Notes under the pieces: generated by a model
The model's input: only the letters and a program-made list of their open reading frames with translations
Databases searched by the model: none
Told to the model about the DNA's origin: nothing
Shown: positions 33,921 through 44,060 of the stretch, one piece after another
How positions within the stretch are numbered: the stretch's first letter is position 1
Layout of the letters: every line of letters begins with the position of its first letter
Made by a program: the position numbers and the translations under genes
NCBI RefSeq assembly: GCF_029962835.1
Contig: NC_080574.1
Location: forward strand, 41,594,501-41,658,500
Source: Magnolia sinica
Taxonomy: Eukaryota > Streptophyta > Magnoliopsida > Magnoliales > Magnoliaceae
Length of the DNA stretch: 64,000 nt
Direction of reading: 5' to 3'

Positions 33921-34587
33921 AGATGCCTGTTTTAAAGTTGCAGTTAATGGCGTTGTACTAACTTGTCCACAATGAAAATCTTAAAGGAGGGTGGATGGTT
34001 GTTTGATGCGTTCACTTCTATGAAGAGGAGGTGCAGCGGGAGATATAGAGGAAGAAGGAGAAGAAGGAGAGGATGGAGGAGTGATCTCGGATGATGAAGA
34101 AACATGAGGAATTGCAAGTGGAGGTGAATCACTGATATATTCAGATATCTCAGGTTGGAAAACAATGTTTTCTGGTGAGGTTTTTGGAGCAAGAAAAGAA
34201 AATTTTGATTCATGAAAAATGACATCACGGTTTGAAAAAAAATTATCGAGTGTTGAGATCATATAAGCGATAGGCTTTTTGGCCTACAGGATAACCGACA
34301 AAGATGCATTTTCTAGCATGAGAGTCAAATTTGTGAGATAGTTGCAAATTGGTTGCATAACAAAGACATCTAAAAACTCTCAAGTGAGAATAGATAGGTG
34401 GTTTGTTATACAACATTTCATATGAGGATTTATGTCATAGCACAGGGGTGGGAAGATGATTAATAAGATAGGCAGCGGTTAGTAAACTCTCCCCCCAAAA
34501 ACGCAAGGGAAAATTAGCATCAATTCTTAAGGCCCTGCCAACATTTAAAAGATGTCGATGTTTTCGTTCAACTACACCAATTTGTTG

Positions 34588-34869
34588 GATAAGGTTGGCC
34601 TTGGAGCGATCAGAAAGAGGAAGATTTAATGCCTGCCTTCCTTTTGATGTTCCTATTTGGGTTTTTGCGCTTTTGGTCTGATTGTCCTGGCCTTTTTACG
34701 ATAGGTCTTCTTTAAGTCCTTTTTTCCTATGAAGACCCAAATTCTGTAAAAAAAAAAAAAAAAGTGTGGCCCCCTCCCTTTTTGTAGGGACCCACCCGAA
34801 ATGTCCGTAAATCTTGATGATCAATGGAAAATTTTCTTTTCTTAAAAAATAATAATAATAATAATAATA
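34588..34869 (+). mobile_element. short retroposon (SINE or truncated LINE) inside copia integrase
   Basis: A 282-bp insert flanked by an 18-bp direct repeat: 34570-34587 (aactacaccaatttgttg) and 34870-34887 (one base different). The plus-strand 3' end is a simple tail (taataataa)n. Long target duplications and a simple-repeat tail are signatures of L1-driven retroposition. An internal A-run lies at about 34748-34762. Removing the insert restores the integrase reading TPQQNGVVERKH. No clear pol III A/B boxes were identified, so a 5'-truncated LINE tail is as likely as a SINE. Confidence 0.82.
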
Positions 34870-34887
34870 AACTACACCATTTTGTTG

Positions 34888-35294
34888 AGGTGTAGATGGG
34901 CAAGAGCTTTGAAATAAAATGTCAAGGTTGAAAAAATAAGATTTCATGGAGAGAAATTCTGAGCCATTACACTTTGAATGCATTTAATTTGACAATTAAA
35001 CTGAGTGTTGACAAAAGAGATGAAGGGTTTTAGTAATCCTTGCATTTCAGATTTGAATTTCATTAAGAATATTCACGTGAATCAAGTATAGTCATCAACA
35101 ATGGTTAAAAAATAATATGCCCCTGTATGAGTTGCAGTACGAAGGGGTCCCCAAATATCACAATAAATAAGATCAAATGAATGTAAAGTTTGAATAGAAC
35201 TTGAAGAGAATGGTAGCCATGTCTGCTTAGCCAAATGACAAATTTCACAAGAATGTTTAGAATCAAATACAAATGAGGGAATAACGTGGCTCAA
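34888..35294 (-). pseudogene. copia integrase, broken
   Basis: 35082-35294 reads HSCEICHLAKQTWLPF and then SFDLIYCDIWGPL..AYYFLTIVDDYT, the zinc-binding (HHCC) tail and first catalytic Asp region. 34888-34983 continues with KCNGSEF and SCPSTPQQNGVV, near the second Asp and before the catalytic Glu. In copia the next residues are ERKH; here they resume across the retroposon insert at 34569. Other stops lie between the two pieces. Confidence 0.88.
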
Positions 35295-35358
35295 AAATTA
35301 TGAAGGTGCCTTGGAGGGATGTCATAACCGCTTGTGTCATGGAAGGTTTGTAGTAGAA

Positions 35359-35946
35359 TCAACATGATAAGAAGTTGGTGGAGACTTCACTGGAGGAACA
35401 AAGTAGTACAAACCAATAAGTTGCTTCCCCAATCCAATCATCTTCGTCGAAGGTAGGTCCTGTATGGTTTATTCTGGCAGAATTTTTACCATTACAGAAA
35501 AAGGCTTTTATTTGGGCAAGCTCTTCAAAGGTGAATTGGGGAGTTTGTTCTGTTGGTATCATGATTGAGTCCTGATGCATCTCGGCACCGGTTTGATGTG
35601 CGGCAAGTTTTCTGCTTCGATTTGGTGGCTGGACATCTTTGCCATAGAGCTTGTGACCAATTGGGAATCCATTCAAGTAGTAGCAATGATCCATAGTGTG
35701 AGTTGTGCTCTCACAATAAGAACATAACAGAGATTTTCTAGTGTCTTGCGACTTGGAATGAGAGGATGACCACTGTCTGTGTTGTCGTTGAGCATCAGGC
35801 TGTGATTCCTCAGAGTTGTCATAGGTTTTGATACTCATAACATGAATGAGATCAGTACCCTTGGCCTCAGTAAGTCCTCGCTGCTTTTCTTCTTCACATA
35901 GAAGTGAATATGCCTTTTTGACAGTTGGTAGAGGGTGCATTAACAT
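35359..35946 (-). pseudogene. copia gag C-terminus with zinc knuckle
   Basis: A 195-residue open piece. LLCEEEKQRGL near the start is typical of the end of the copia gag core. Near residue 75, CSYCESTTHTMDHC fits the CX2CX4HX4C retroviral-type zinc knuckle that binds RNA. FTFEELAQIKAFF lies further on, before the protease region. The aspartic protease D-S/T-G motif was not seen. Confidence 0.85.
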
Positions 35947-36206
35947 GATTTGCCCTCACACAACAGAGTATGTCTCATTCAATCCCATAAGGAATTGTCC
36001 CAGCCGGATCCTTTCTTCCTTTCTTCCTTTTCTTTTAGATCTTTTTGTCCTCCACAAGTACACATGATTGAAGGACTACAGGTAGTTAGCTCATCCCACA
36101 ACATTTTCATCTTTGTATAGTAAGAAAAAATCGATTCTTGATTTTGTTTCAATTTAACAATAGATCGTTGAGTTTGATAATGATGAGAAAAATCACCTTG
36201 AGAGAA

Positions 36207-36536
36207 TCATTCTTGAAGATCTATCCAGATCTCTGAAGGCGTTTTAGCATAAAGTACACTGTTTGTAAGCTCCTGACTTAGAGAGTTGAATATCCAGGAA
36301 AGCACCATATCATTGTAGCGTTGCCATAAAGAGTGTTTTGGATCTTTTTCATCTAGCGTGGAAATTGTTCCTTTGATGAACCCCCTTTTGTTTTTAGCAC
36401 TAAGACTTACCAGCATAGATCTCTTCCACATAGCATAATTGGTTCCATCTAAGACTTTTGAAACAAGAATCATGCCAGGATGATCAGAAGGATGGAGAAA
36501 AAAAGGATCCACGGAATCAATCGTTGACGTAGACAT
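36207..36536 (-). pseudogene. copia gag N-terminus
   Basis: MSTSTIDSVDPFFLHPSDHP, then GMILVSKVLDGTNYAMWKRS, then MLVSLSAKNKRGFI and DLQE before a stop. The LHPSD.PG..LVS..LDG.NY..W pattern is the conserved start of many plant copia gag proteins. The start codon at 36536 lies 48 bp from the primer site. Read on after the stop, the frame continues recognisably (FSQGDFSHHYQTQRS..SYYTKMKMLWDEL), so the stop is a later mutation. Confidence 0.9.
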
Positions 36537-36584
36537 AGTGTGATCAGAGTAGGCAGAAATGATTTACAGAGGCAACAAGATCAT

Positions 36585-36600
36585 TGGCTCTTTGATACCA
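36585..36600 (-). other. copia primer-binding site (initiator tRNA-Met)
   Basis: On the minus strand TGGTATCAAAGAGCCA directly follows the 5' LTR. It matches the usual TGGTATCAGAGC primer site complementary to initiator methionine tRNA. Confidence 0.9.
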
Positions 36601-36820
36601 TGAGAAAAACCAGTTTACAGAAAAATCTGTGTTTTTGTCTATGTGTATTCGACGGTCAAAATGGACTGCTATATATAAGCTTACAAGAGCAAATCAAGAT
36701 CCTAAATTACAGAAAAATAAAATAAAAATCTATCTAATTCCCTTGATTGAAGGGATTACAAATCTCCTAAATATATACATGAAATAATATCCCTTAATTT
36801 AAGTTAACTTAATCTTCATA
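36601..36820 (-). repeat. copia 5' LTR
   Basis: 220 bp, aligned end to end with the LTR at 32049-32280. Its outer end reads TATGAAG on the minus strand instead of TGTTAAG, so the terminal TG has mutated to TA. Flanked by GGGTG at 36821-36825. Confidence 0.88.
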
Positions 36821-36825
36821 GGGTG

Positions 36826-37338
36826 GGGTCGAATATTAAGGCAAAGCTAAGAGCAGTCTATGATGGGATGCATCATTGCCTGAACCAGGGGCTGATTAAG
36901 CTGGTCATTGAATCTGACTCCAAGCTTGTAGTGGACCGGCTGAATGGCTCCTCCTCTCCCACCTGGTCCTAGAATTACTGGCTGACCAAGATTAACTCAA
37001 TGAAATCCAGGGGTTGTTTTAAGTTCTCTCATATTTAGAGAGAGGGGAATGGCTCGATAGACAGAATGGCCTGCCAAGGTAGATCTCATCAAGTAAATGC
37101 CCTCATCCGTCTCCCTCCCCTCCTACCCTCCCATATTAGGGGGCTTGGCTTCTCTTTCTAGACAGAGTCGGTCTGGGTTCCATTAGGACCTCCTCGGTAG
37201 TTTGAGTTTCTCTTTCCATGCGTTTCGTTTATGATAGGTCCTCATTGGATTTTTCTCTTGGGGTGACCGGAATGTAAATCGATGTATATTTTCTCGTGGA
37301 ATGAATATCTCTTTTATTATTATTTTAAAAAAAAAAAG
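36826..37338 (+). mobile_element. LINE (L1-type) 3' region, part 2, with poly-A
   Basis: Continuation of the LINE interrupted at 32048: SNIKAKLRAVYDGMHHCLNQ, then GLIKLVIESDSKLVVDRL is the second half of an RNase H domain, including the IESDS catalytic region. Stops follow. The 3' untranslated region ends tctcttttattattatttt and an A-run at 37327-37338. Confidence 0.85.
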
Positions 37339-38092
37339 ATTGCCTAGAAGAGGAAGTTCGATCATAAGATAGCATGGCAGGATATTTTTTTACCATCATG
37401 ACGTTTTGATATGCCCCATCAACTTAAGGAGACTCATCTAACCAATCGGGGTATGATTCCATCTTTTTAATGAGGCAATCTAGTAGCCCCACATAACATC
37501 GCCAAGGGAGTCCACTAGCACTTGGGACAAAACAGTGCTTCTGTTCAAAAACAAAATGCTCCAAATGTTCCTAAAAATTCTTGTTCCCATTGGACCATTT
37601 GTATTTATATGCATAAGGATCTCCTTTTTCACAAACAGGAAGTTACAAATCAACTTTAGGTACTAGAAGGATCACCATATATAACACAAAACTTCTCCTC
37701 CAATTCCTTATAGTTAAGCTCATGGCTAAGTGGTATACCCAGTGAGTTTCAACACTGAGGTCAAGGTGTGTGTGTGTCTGTGTGTGTGTGTGTGTGTGTG
37801 TAATAAAAAAAAGAAAATAATAAACAAATAAGGAGCCATCTAGTATTTGGGATTGATGATTTTCTTTTGGAGCCACCAGATAACTTCATGTGTGTTGGAT
37901 AACCGGCCCTGCAGAAGCACCTTAATCTAAATTGAAAAAAATAAGAGAAAATGAAAAATCCAAGTAACCATAAAGAAAACATGATTTTTACTTGGAAAAT
38001 ACTTTTGGAAAAAAAAATCACAGCATAAAGTGACGATCAATCTACTATTCAGAGAAGATTATAGGGATAAAGAGAACTTACAGTAAAAACCC

Positions 38093-38150
<58 letters not shown>

Positions 38151-38450
38151 CTCTTAAAATACCATAAAACAACAAAAAATCCTAACTCTCCCCTAACCCT
38201 AACATTACTAACCCTAAAAGCCACCATTTCAAGAGGGAAATGTCAAAAATACTCATCTAAGGGTCAACTAACACTTGGGCCTTGTTAGCATGTGAAACAT
38301 GGGTCATACGGGATCATAAAAGTGAATAAACTCTTAGTGATTTGGTGTCACAATTTTAACAATTTCCACCTCAATAGAAAAATTACTTCATTTCCTTGTC
38401 AAACTTCTTCTAAGCATCACCGTCATTGCTTTGTGCACAATCCATCTCTA
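37339..38450. other. non-coding with GT and CT microsatellites
   Basis: A (GT)n run lies at 37766-37801 (one C interruption) and a (CT)n run at about 38095-38146. No gene or transposon terminus was recognised between them. Confidence 0.6.
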
Positions 38451-38519
38451 TTTATTTTTTGCTAAGTCTAGAGAAGTTGAGAAAAAGTTGAACTTCTCTA
38501 TATGAACGACCTTCATAAT

Positions 38520-39066
38520 CATGTCTGACGAATTCTCATTAGTATGAATCTTCTTAATAGTAACATCTCATTCTTCTAACATCTGTTGGATAAAGTGATG
38601 ACGAACATCAATGTGTTAGTCCAGGAGTGATATACCGAGTTATTTCTCAAATTAATCATGCTCCCACTATCACAATGCACAGGAAAGACATCCCACTGAA
38701 GCCTTAACTCATTCATCATCACTTTCAACCAAATAACTTCCTTAAATGCCTCCGTCATTGCGATGTATTCAACTTCAACAGTGGAAAGTGTAACAATAGA
38801 CTGAAGCTTAGAGATCCAACTGATAGCTCCACCTGCTAGCATAAATGAGTAACTAGAAGTAGACTTCTATTGTCCACATTCCTTACATAATCCGAATCAA
38901 CATATCCTATGAGTCTCTCGTTTGAATCTCCAAAACACAAGACGTAGCCATCGTACCTCATATATTTTGAAGTAACCATTTCACCGCTTTGTAATTTTGC
39001 TTTCTGGGGTTTGACATGTATCTGCTCACAACACCAACACATTACTAAAAAACAAGGCAATGCCAA
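38520..39066 (-). pseudogene. second copia relic (RT end and RNase H)
   Basis: Minus-strand pieces read KYMRYDGYVLCFGDSNERLIGYVDSDYV..VDNR (38836-39066), then LAGGAISWISKLQSIVTLST and VEVEYIAMTEAFKEVIWLK (38576-38842). These match the RNase H region of Tnt1-like copia elements (GY.DSDYA.D.D.RRST..Y.F, VSW.S.LQ..VALST.EAEY). It is a different lineage from the element at 32-37 kb. Frameshifted; no LTRs found; truncated by the palindromic element at its 5' side. Confidence 0.85.
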
Positions 39067-39310
39067 TGGTTAAAAACCAATGGCATAAGACTTCTCCAAC
39101 GGCTTTTAATCGTCAAAAGGGCCATCAGGAAAGAGAGAGTCAACATAGCTCACTGACAGTTTAAAGCCATCGGCATTACCGACAGCAAATTCCAATGGAA
39201 TTTGCTGTCGGTAATGCCGATGGCTTTAAACTGTCAGTGAGCTATGTCGATGCCCTCTTTGCTGATGGCTAATTTGACCAACACCGCCGATTAAAAGCCA
39301 TCGGTGTTTC
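39040..39310. mobile_element. foldback element with 103-bp palindromic core
   Basis: Bases 39144-39194 and 39196-39246 are perfect 51-bp reverse complements separated by a single base. Pairing continues outward with gaps: 39121-39134 matches 39256-39269 with one mismatch, and ggcttttaatcg near 39101 pairs with cgattaaaagcc near 39286. The repeated gccgatggcttttaa motif and the ttactaaaaaacaaggc edge suggest a miniature DNA transposon. Any transcript would fold into a long hairpin. No coding content. Confidence 0.8.
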
Positions 39311-39417
39311 TCATTAAAAAAATACAAATTATTGGTTCTAAAATTCCTATAAATTCATATCTGATTCATTCTCCAAATCTAATGTGCTGCTTGCGATGTG
39401 TTGAATAAATTAAATAC

Positions 39418-39433
39418 CCAACTTTTGGATATG
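39418..39433. repeat. LINE target-site duplication (poly-A side)
   Basis: ccaacttttggatatg here and ccaactttttggatatg at 41733-41749 differ by one T. The pair delimits the LINE copy between them. Confidence 0.85.
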
Positions 39434-41732
39434 TTTTTTTTTTTTTGTAGAAAGGTGGGAGCACACCACCTGGGATTCATTGATCAGAAAAGTTTCTTTA
39501 CAAAGAAATGGGAGGGCACCACAAAATGATCGGGCCTCACCACAATATGAACCTCATTTGGGCGGTAACTAGATACAAAAAGCTAGCCCGCCTATCATAT
39601 CTATACAAAAAACTAACTCCTAAACTTTCCTGAGTGAGTTTAAACCCGATTTATCCAAAAGGTAACTACCCTTAACCAACCTGGGGAGATCTAAAACTTC
39701 CTTTTAAAGCTAGGTAGCTTGAGACAAACTTCCCTGGTTAGCCAATCCGTCAGTCAGGATGTTATCTTCTTTAGCAATATGGGAGATTCGAAAAGTGCCC
39801 CCGAGATTAAGTCTCTGAATTCTAGATAGCCAGTATTTTCATGTCCAAGAGCTAGTGAAATTAGCGATGACACAGCCCACCACCCATTTAGAATCAGATT
39901 CTATGATAACATTGTTTAAACCAAACTTTATATAGTGCTTCATGCCGTCGTAAACAGCCCTAAGTTCAACTTTGTTGTTAGAAACATCTCCATACCGGCT
40001 GTTAAACACAAATATCAAAAGACCTTAGTTATCTCTGTATATACCACCCCCACCTACAGGCCCTGGGTTGGACAGGGCTGACCCATCCACGTTTAGCTTG
40101 TACCAGCCCAGTTTGGGTCTGAACCACCTGATGATCATGAATTTTGGGGAAAGCCACGAAGTATGGGATTGAAGAATATTGATGAGGTTTGAGTGGTCAG
40201 CCGACAACAGATTTGAGCAGTTTTGGGGACTAGAGAACAAGGTGATCAGCCACCATTTGGCTTTCTTATCACATCTAGAGATGATATAGGACGTCCATCA
40301 AATCTTGCCTTATTTCTTGCCCTCTAAATCCCCCAAAGAAAGAAAACAGGGGCTAACCGGGAGGGAGCTGTGAACTTGGTGCGGGGAAATGGCCTTTGTC
40401 ACCACCAAACGAGACTGTCTTGGATCGATGATTGGTGAAACAAGGGATAGCCAAACATACCTGATATGTGAGTCCAAATACTACCAGCAAGGTCTCCTTC
40501 CAAAAACAAATGCGCTTGAGATTCCGTATACAACTCCTAGCCCTGGATGCCGTCGTAGCAGTTACACTTTGACGCTAGAAAAACACCTCTTAGCTGAGTA
40601 TTATTCTCATCGACTTGCAATATACCATGCATCAACCTCCACATGAAAATGGAGATCTTTGGGGGGATTCTGGGGTTTCACACCCACTTGGTCCAGGCCT
40701 TCTTCATCCCTCTGACTCTGCTGACACCCCAAGCTAATTTTGCTGAGAAAATACCTGAAGGGGAGTGGGGCCAGAAGCGTTGGTCCTCAGCCTCAGAGAT
40801 ACGGAAACCCCCCTGCTGGATGTGAGCCTTAATCCACTTAGGAAGGACTGCAAGGGCAGCAGTTTTTAGCTTGTCCTGATCAAGAAAGTAAGCAACTATG
40901 AGACTACGAAGATTGGAGGGGATGGTGAGGGAGGGGATGGATTCTAGAGGGCCCAGACCGAACCAATTGCAAGATCACATATTGCACGGACCATGGTCCA
41001 CTTCCCATTGGACGTTCCTATCCAAGAAAGGGAACAGGCCCACCATAATTTTCCAAAAAGGAGAGCAAAAGGAGTTGTGACTATTGTAGGCAGCATCGTC
41101 ACTAGCTATATGGTATTTAGCTCTCATAAAAACTGCCCACAAGCTATCCTTCTTTTTGAATCTTGCTGCCATGGCCATCTTACACTACAAAGCTTGCATG
41201 ACTTCTTTCAATTTTCTGATACCCATCCCACCCTCATCCTTCGGCAAGCATATGGAGCTCTAATTTTTCCAATGCATCTTCTTCTTCCCATTATACCACC
41301 CCCCAGAAGAACTTCGCAAAAGCAACTTCCATATCTTTCATCACTTTCTTAGGATCGCTGACATCGTGTGGATTGGGACGCTGCCAAGAACCAAAGATAT
41401 CAAGGTAAGCCTACCTGCCGCAGAGAGGATTCTTGCATTCCAACCTTTAATTTTGGCCTTCAACTTATCAAATAACAATCTGAAGACACTACACTTGATT
41501 CTGCCTTTCACAATCGGGACCCCCATGTACGTGAAATTACCATTCACTTTTGTGACACCTAGAATTCTTTCAATGGCTCTGATCCTGCTAGCTGGCATCT
41601 TAGAAGAACAGAGGAAAGAGCTCTTCTTGTAGTTAACTTTTTGGCCAAAAACCACTTGGAAACTTGTAATGAAACGTTGCATCTCAACCAAGGACTTAAG
41701 GGAGTCGTTAAGAAATAAAACCCAACGTTTTA
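39434..41732 (-). mobile_element. 5'-truncated LINE (L1-type), copy 2
   Basis: A 2.3-kb minus-strand copy between long target duplications, with its poly-A tail seen as T-run 39434-39446. 41341-41732 carries the reverse-transcriptase thumb region: VVFGQKVNYKKSSFLCS, then YMGVPIVKGR and AAGRLTLISLVLGSVP. 40975-41178 is a frame of the connecting region. 40025-40240 opens the RNase H domain (WYKLNVDGSALSNPGPVGGG and GIYRDN). Stops and frameshifts make it non-functional. Upstream endonuclease and RT palm are absent, as expected of 5' truncation. Confidence 0.9.
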
Positions 41733-41749
41733 CCAACTTTTTGGATATG

Positions 41750-42489
41750 TTATCATTCTAAATAGAAACCCAAAGTCATGCATGATTTCCCTCCTGCACA
41801 AACAGGTCTTTACCATCCTATGATAACTCACAAATGTCATAACAAAGGTGCAAAGTTTTTTTTTTTTTTTTAAAGGAAGTTTTTTTTTTTTTTTTAAAAG
41901 GTCGGGTCCAACTCCAAATTTTATATAGGGTAGTGGAAAACAATTTCAAAGACTAGAATGGGTCACTCCCTTTAAACAAAGGTGGGTCGCACATCTACAA
42001 AAGACATGAAGATACATTGCACTTATATCTAATGCAATCATAGATGTGCAGGGCTACCCCTGAATAAAATTTACAAAGATGCAGTTTGCTATATCAAACT
42101 CAATTTTAACAATACTAAATAGAATTAAATTAAATAAATAAAGACAACAAGCTTAAGATATGAGTAAAGAAGACCGTCAAGAATCAAACAACAAAGAAAT
42201 ACTCAACATGGGCTAAAAATTACAAGACCAGCAGATTTTCCACCCCGATATAAATAAACATTATTCGCAGCTTTATCGCTCCAAATATGTAAATTGAATA
42301 TCAAAAAAATATAGGAAATGCTTTTTTCTTCTTCTTTTTCCTTAAAAATAAAAAATAAAAAAATTATTGACTAGCTAAGCTGGGATTGAATATGTGATCT
42401 CTGGCATGTGATGCAGATCAACATCCGATCAAACCTAGGAGCTTTTTTTTTTTAATCCGAAACTTTTGTTGCCCCGAAGAAATTTCTTC
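41750..42489. other. non-coding spacer with T-runs
   Basis: T-runs lie at about 41860-41871 and 41881-41895, 20-30 bp apart and each followed by an A-run, which suggests a small duplication. No gene recognised. Confidence 0.4.
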
Positions 42490-44060
42490 TTTTTTTTTAA
42501 AAAAAAAAAGAAAGGTGGGCATATTCCACCAACATTTTATTGAATTGACAGGATTTACAAACATTCGGGGGGGGGGGGTCCGAACAAAAAAAAATTGGAC
42601 CACACCTATCTATACCAAGACAAGAAATAGGCTACACATCAAAACTAACTAACAAGGGGAGAAGCAGGAGTGCTCGACTTTTAGGCTTGCTGTAGAAACT
42701 AGACGAGAGGAAGATGAGAGCCAGCCCTTCCCAGAGCGGTTACATCCAGACTAAAAGGAGACAACCCTGTTGAAAAATAGAGGAACCACCAGCAGCCATC
42801 TCCTCCCCGGGAATCTGATAGTAGCTCCAACAACGAACCTATCATGAGCCAAGACAGCACCTGCTGCCCTTGCAGTCACACCTATCATATACCATGACAA
42901 CACTTGCTGCTCCTGCTATTCATCAGGTCGAGGAGCAAAGTTGTCAACAGCAAATCAGACTCTCAACCAGCAAGAATCTGACCTAGCAGAACTCCCGATA
43001 AGGGAGGCTCCAATAGCCACTAGAACTGGTTGCAGCAGGGCAAAAAATTGCTCATGATAACAACACTAGAAGAATTGGCCAAAGACCAGCAAAAAAATAG
43101 ATAGCAGGGCCTGAACAGGGGCACTGCCCAGTGAGATCCCCTGATAGACATTGTCGACAAGGCTAACCCACACCCATTCTCAGTTTCCCTATCCTCAGCT
43201 GCCCCACGTTCACTTTGTCTAGCAGCAGGGAACCCTTGATGACATGAGGAAGCAAAGAGCAGGAGAAGAAGGTTTTGTCCATAGCTCCACCAATGGTGAT
43301 CTTAGCTAAACCGTTCGCCACCGAGTTGCCTTCGCGATAAGTGTGAGAAAATCAGATGTTGACTAAGCGAGCTGAAGAATAGTGCCAAGACGATATACAA
43401 GTTCCAGCTGCAAGAGGGAGGAGCGGAGATAGCTTGAAAAATGATACAGGAGTCAGTTTTTGTGATAACATTCCTGAGTCCCGTATCAGCACAGATGTGG
43501 AGCCCATCAACCATCACTTACACCTCAGCAATGTTGTTTGAGACGGTGTCATACTTTTTGTGAAAGCAAAGATCAGATTACAAAAGTGGTCCCTGTAAAC
43601 ACCACCCCCTCCTCCAACTCCTGGGTTGCCCCTAGCTGAGCCGTCAACATTAAGCTTAATCTAGTCCCTGCTCGGTTTTGCCCATTTGATAACCTAAGTT
43701 GTAGCACTAGGAGGGGAAGGTCGGCTATTAATGCCCAACGCTTGCATGATCCGGAGTTCTTTTGAGGAGATATCAACAAAAACTGGGCATAGCTTCTCTA
43801 TCTCGTTCAGCCAGTTGAAGATTTTGAGGATCGTCTAAGATGATGAAAATCTGGAATTATCAAATCTAGCCATGTTTCTGCCTAACCACATCTGAGAATC
43901 ATATGTACAAGATTTCTCTAAGATTTTCATCAGTTTAGTTTTAGTAAAGTCCATGACTACAGCACGGGAGACATGCCTGCGATGCTTTGTTCTCACCAAC
44001 TTTCCCACTACCTCTCCTCCATATCGTGAGCGAATCTCAAACTCAATCCTCAATGGAACT
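42490..44060 (-). mobile_element. LINE (L1-type) 3' region, copy 3
   Basis: The minus-strand 3' end is near the T-run at 42490-42498, with gaaaggtgggca just inside, resembling the end of LINE copy 2. 43260-43680 encodes a degraded RNase H domain (IKLNVDGSARGNPGVGGG, GVYRDHF) with stops. 43835-44053 reads VSRAVVMDFTKTKLMKI and SQMWLGRNMARF, the linker upstream of RNase H. The 5' side stops where LTR-like copy B begins. A G-run at 42568-42577 lies near the tail. Confidence 0.82.

Larger units (their letters stand above)
32049..36820 (-). mobile_element. Ty1-copia LTR retrotransposon, inactive
   Basis: A 4.77-kb element on the minus strand with the order 5' LTR, primer site, gag, integrase, reverse transcriptase, RNase H, polypurine tract, 3' LTR. 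Integrase before reverse transcriptase defines the copia superfamily. Stops and frameshifts break every domain, and a 0.28-kb retroposon sits in the integrase. The element has inserted into a LINE RNase H domain with a 5-bp target duplication. It makes no complete polyprotein, so it could move only in trans. Confidence 0.92.

Noticed and set aside
36585..36600. A tRNA gene suggested by tRNA-Met complementarity
   Set aside because: Only the primer-binding site next to the LTR is present; there is no cloverleaf sequence.
32049..36820. A possibly autonomous copia element
   Set aside because: Stops and frameshifts occur in gag, integrase and reverse transcriptase, and the integrase is split by another insertion.
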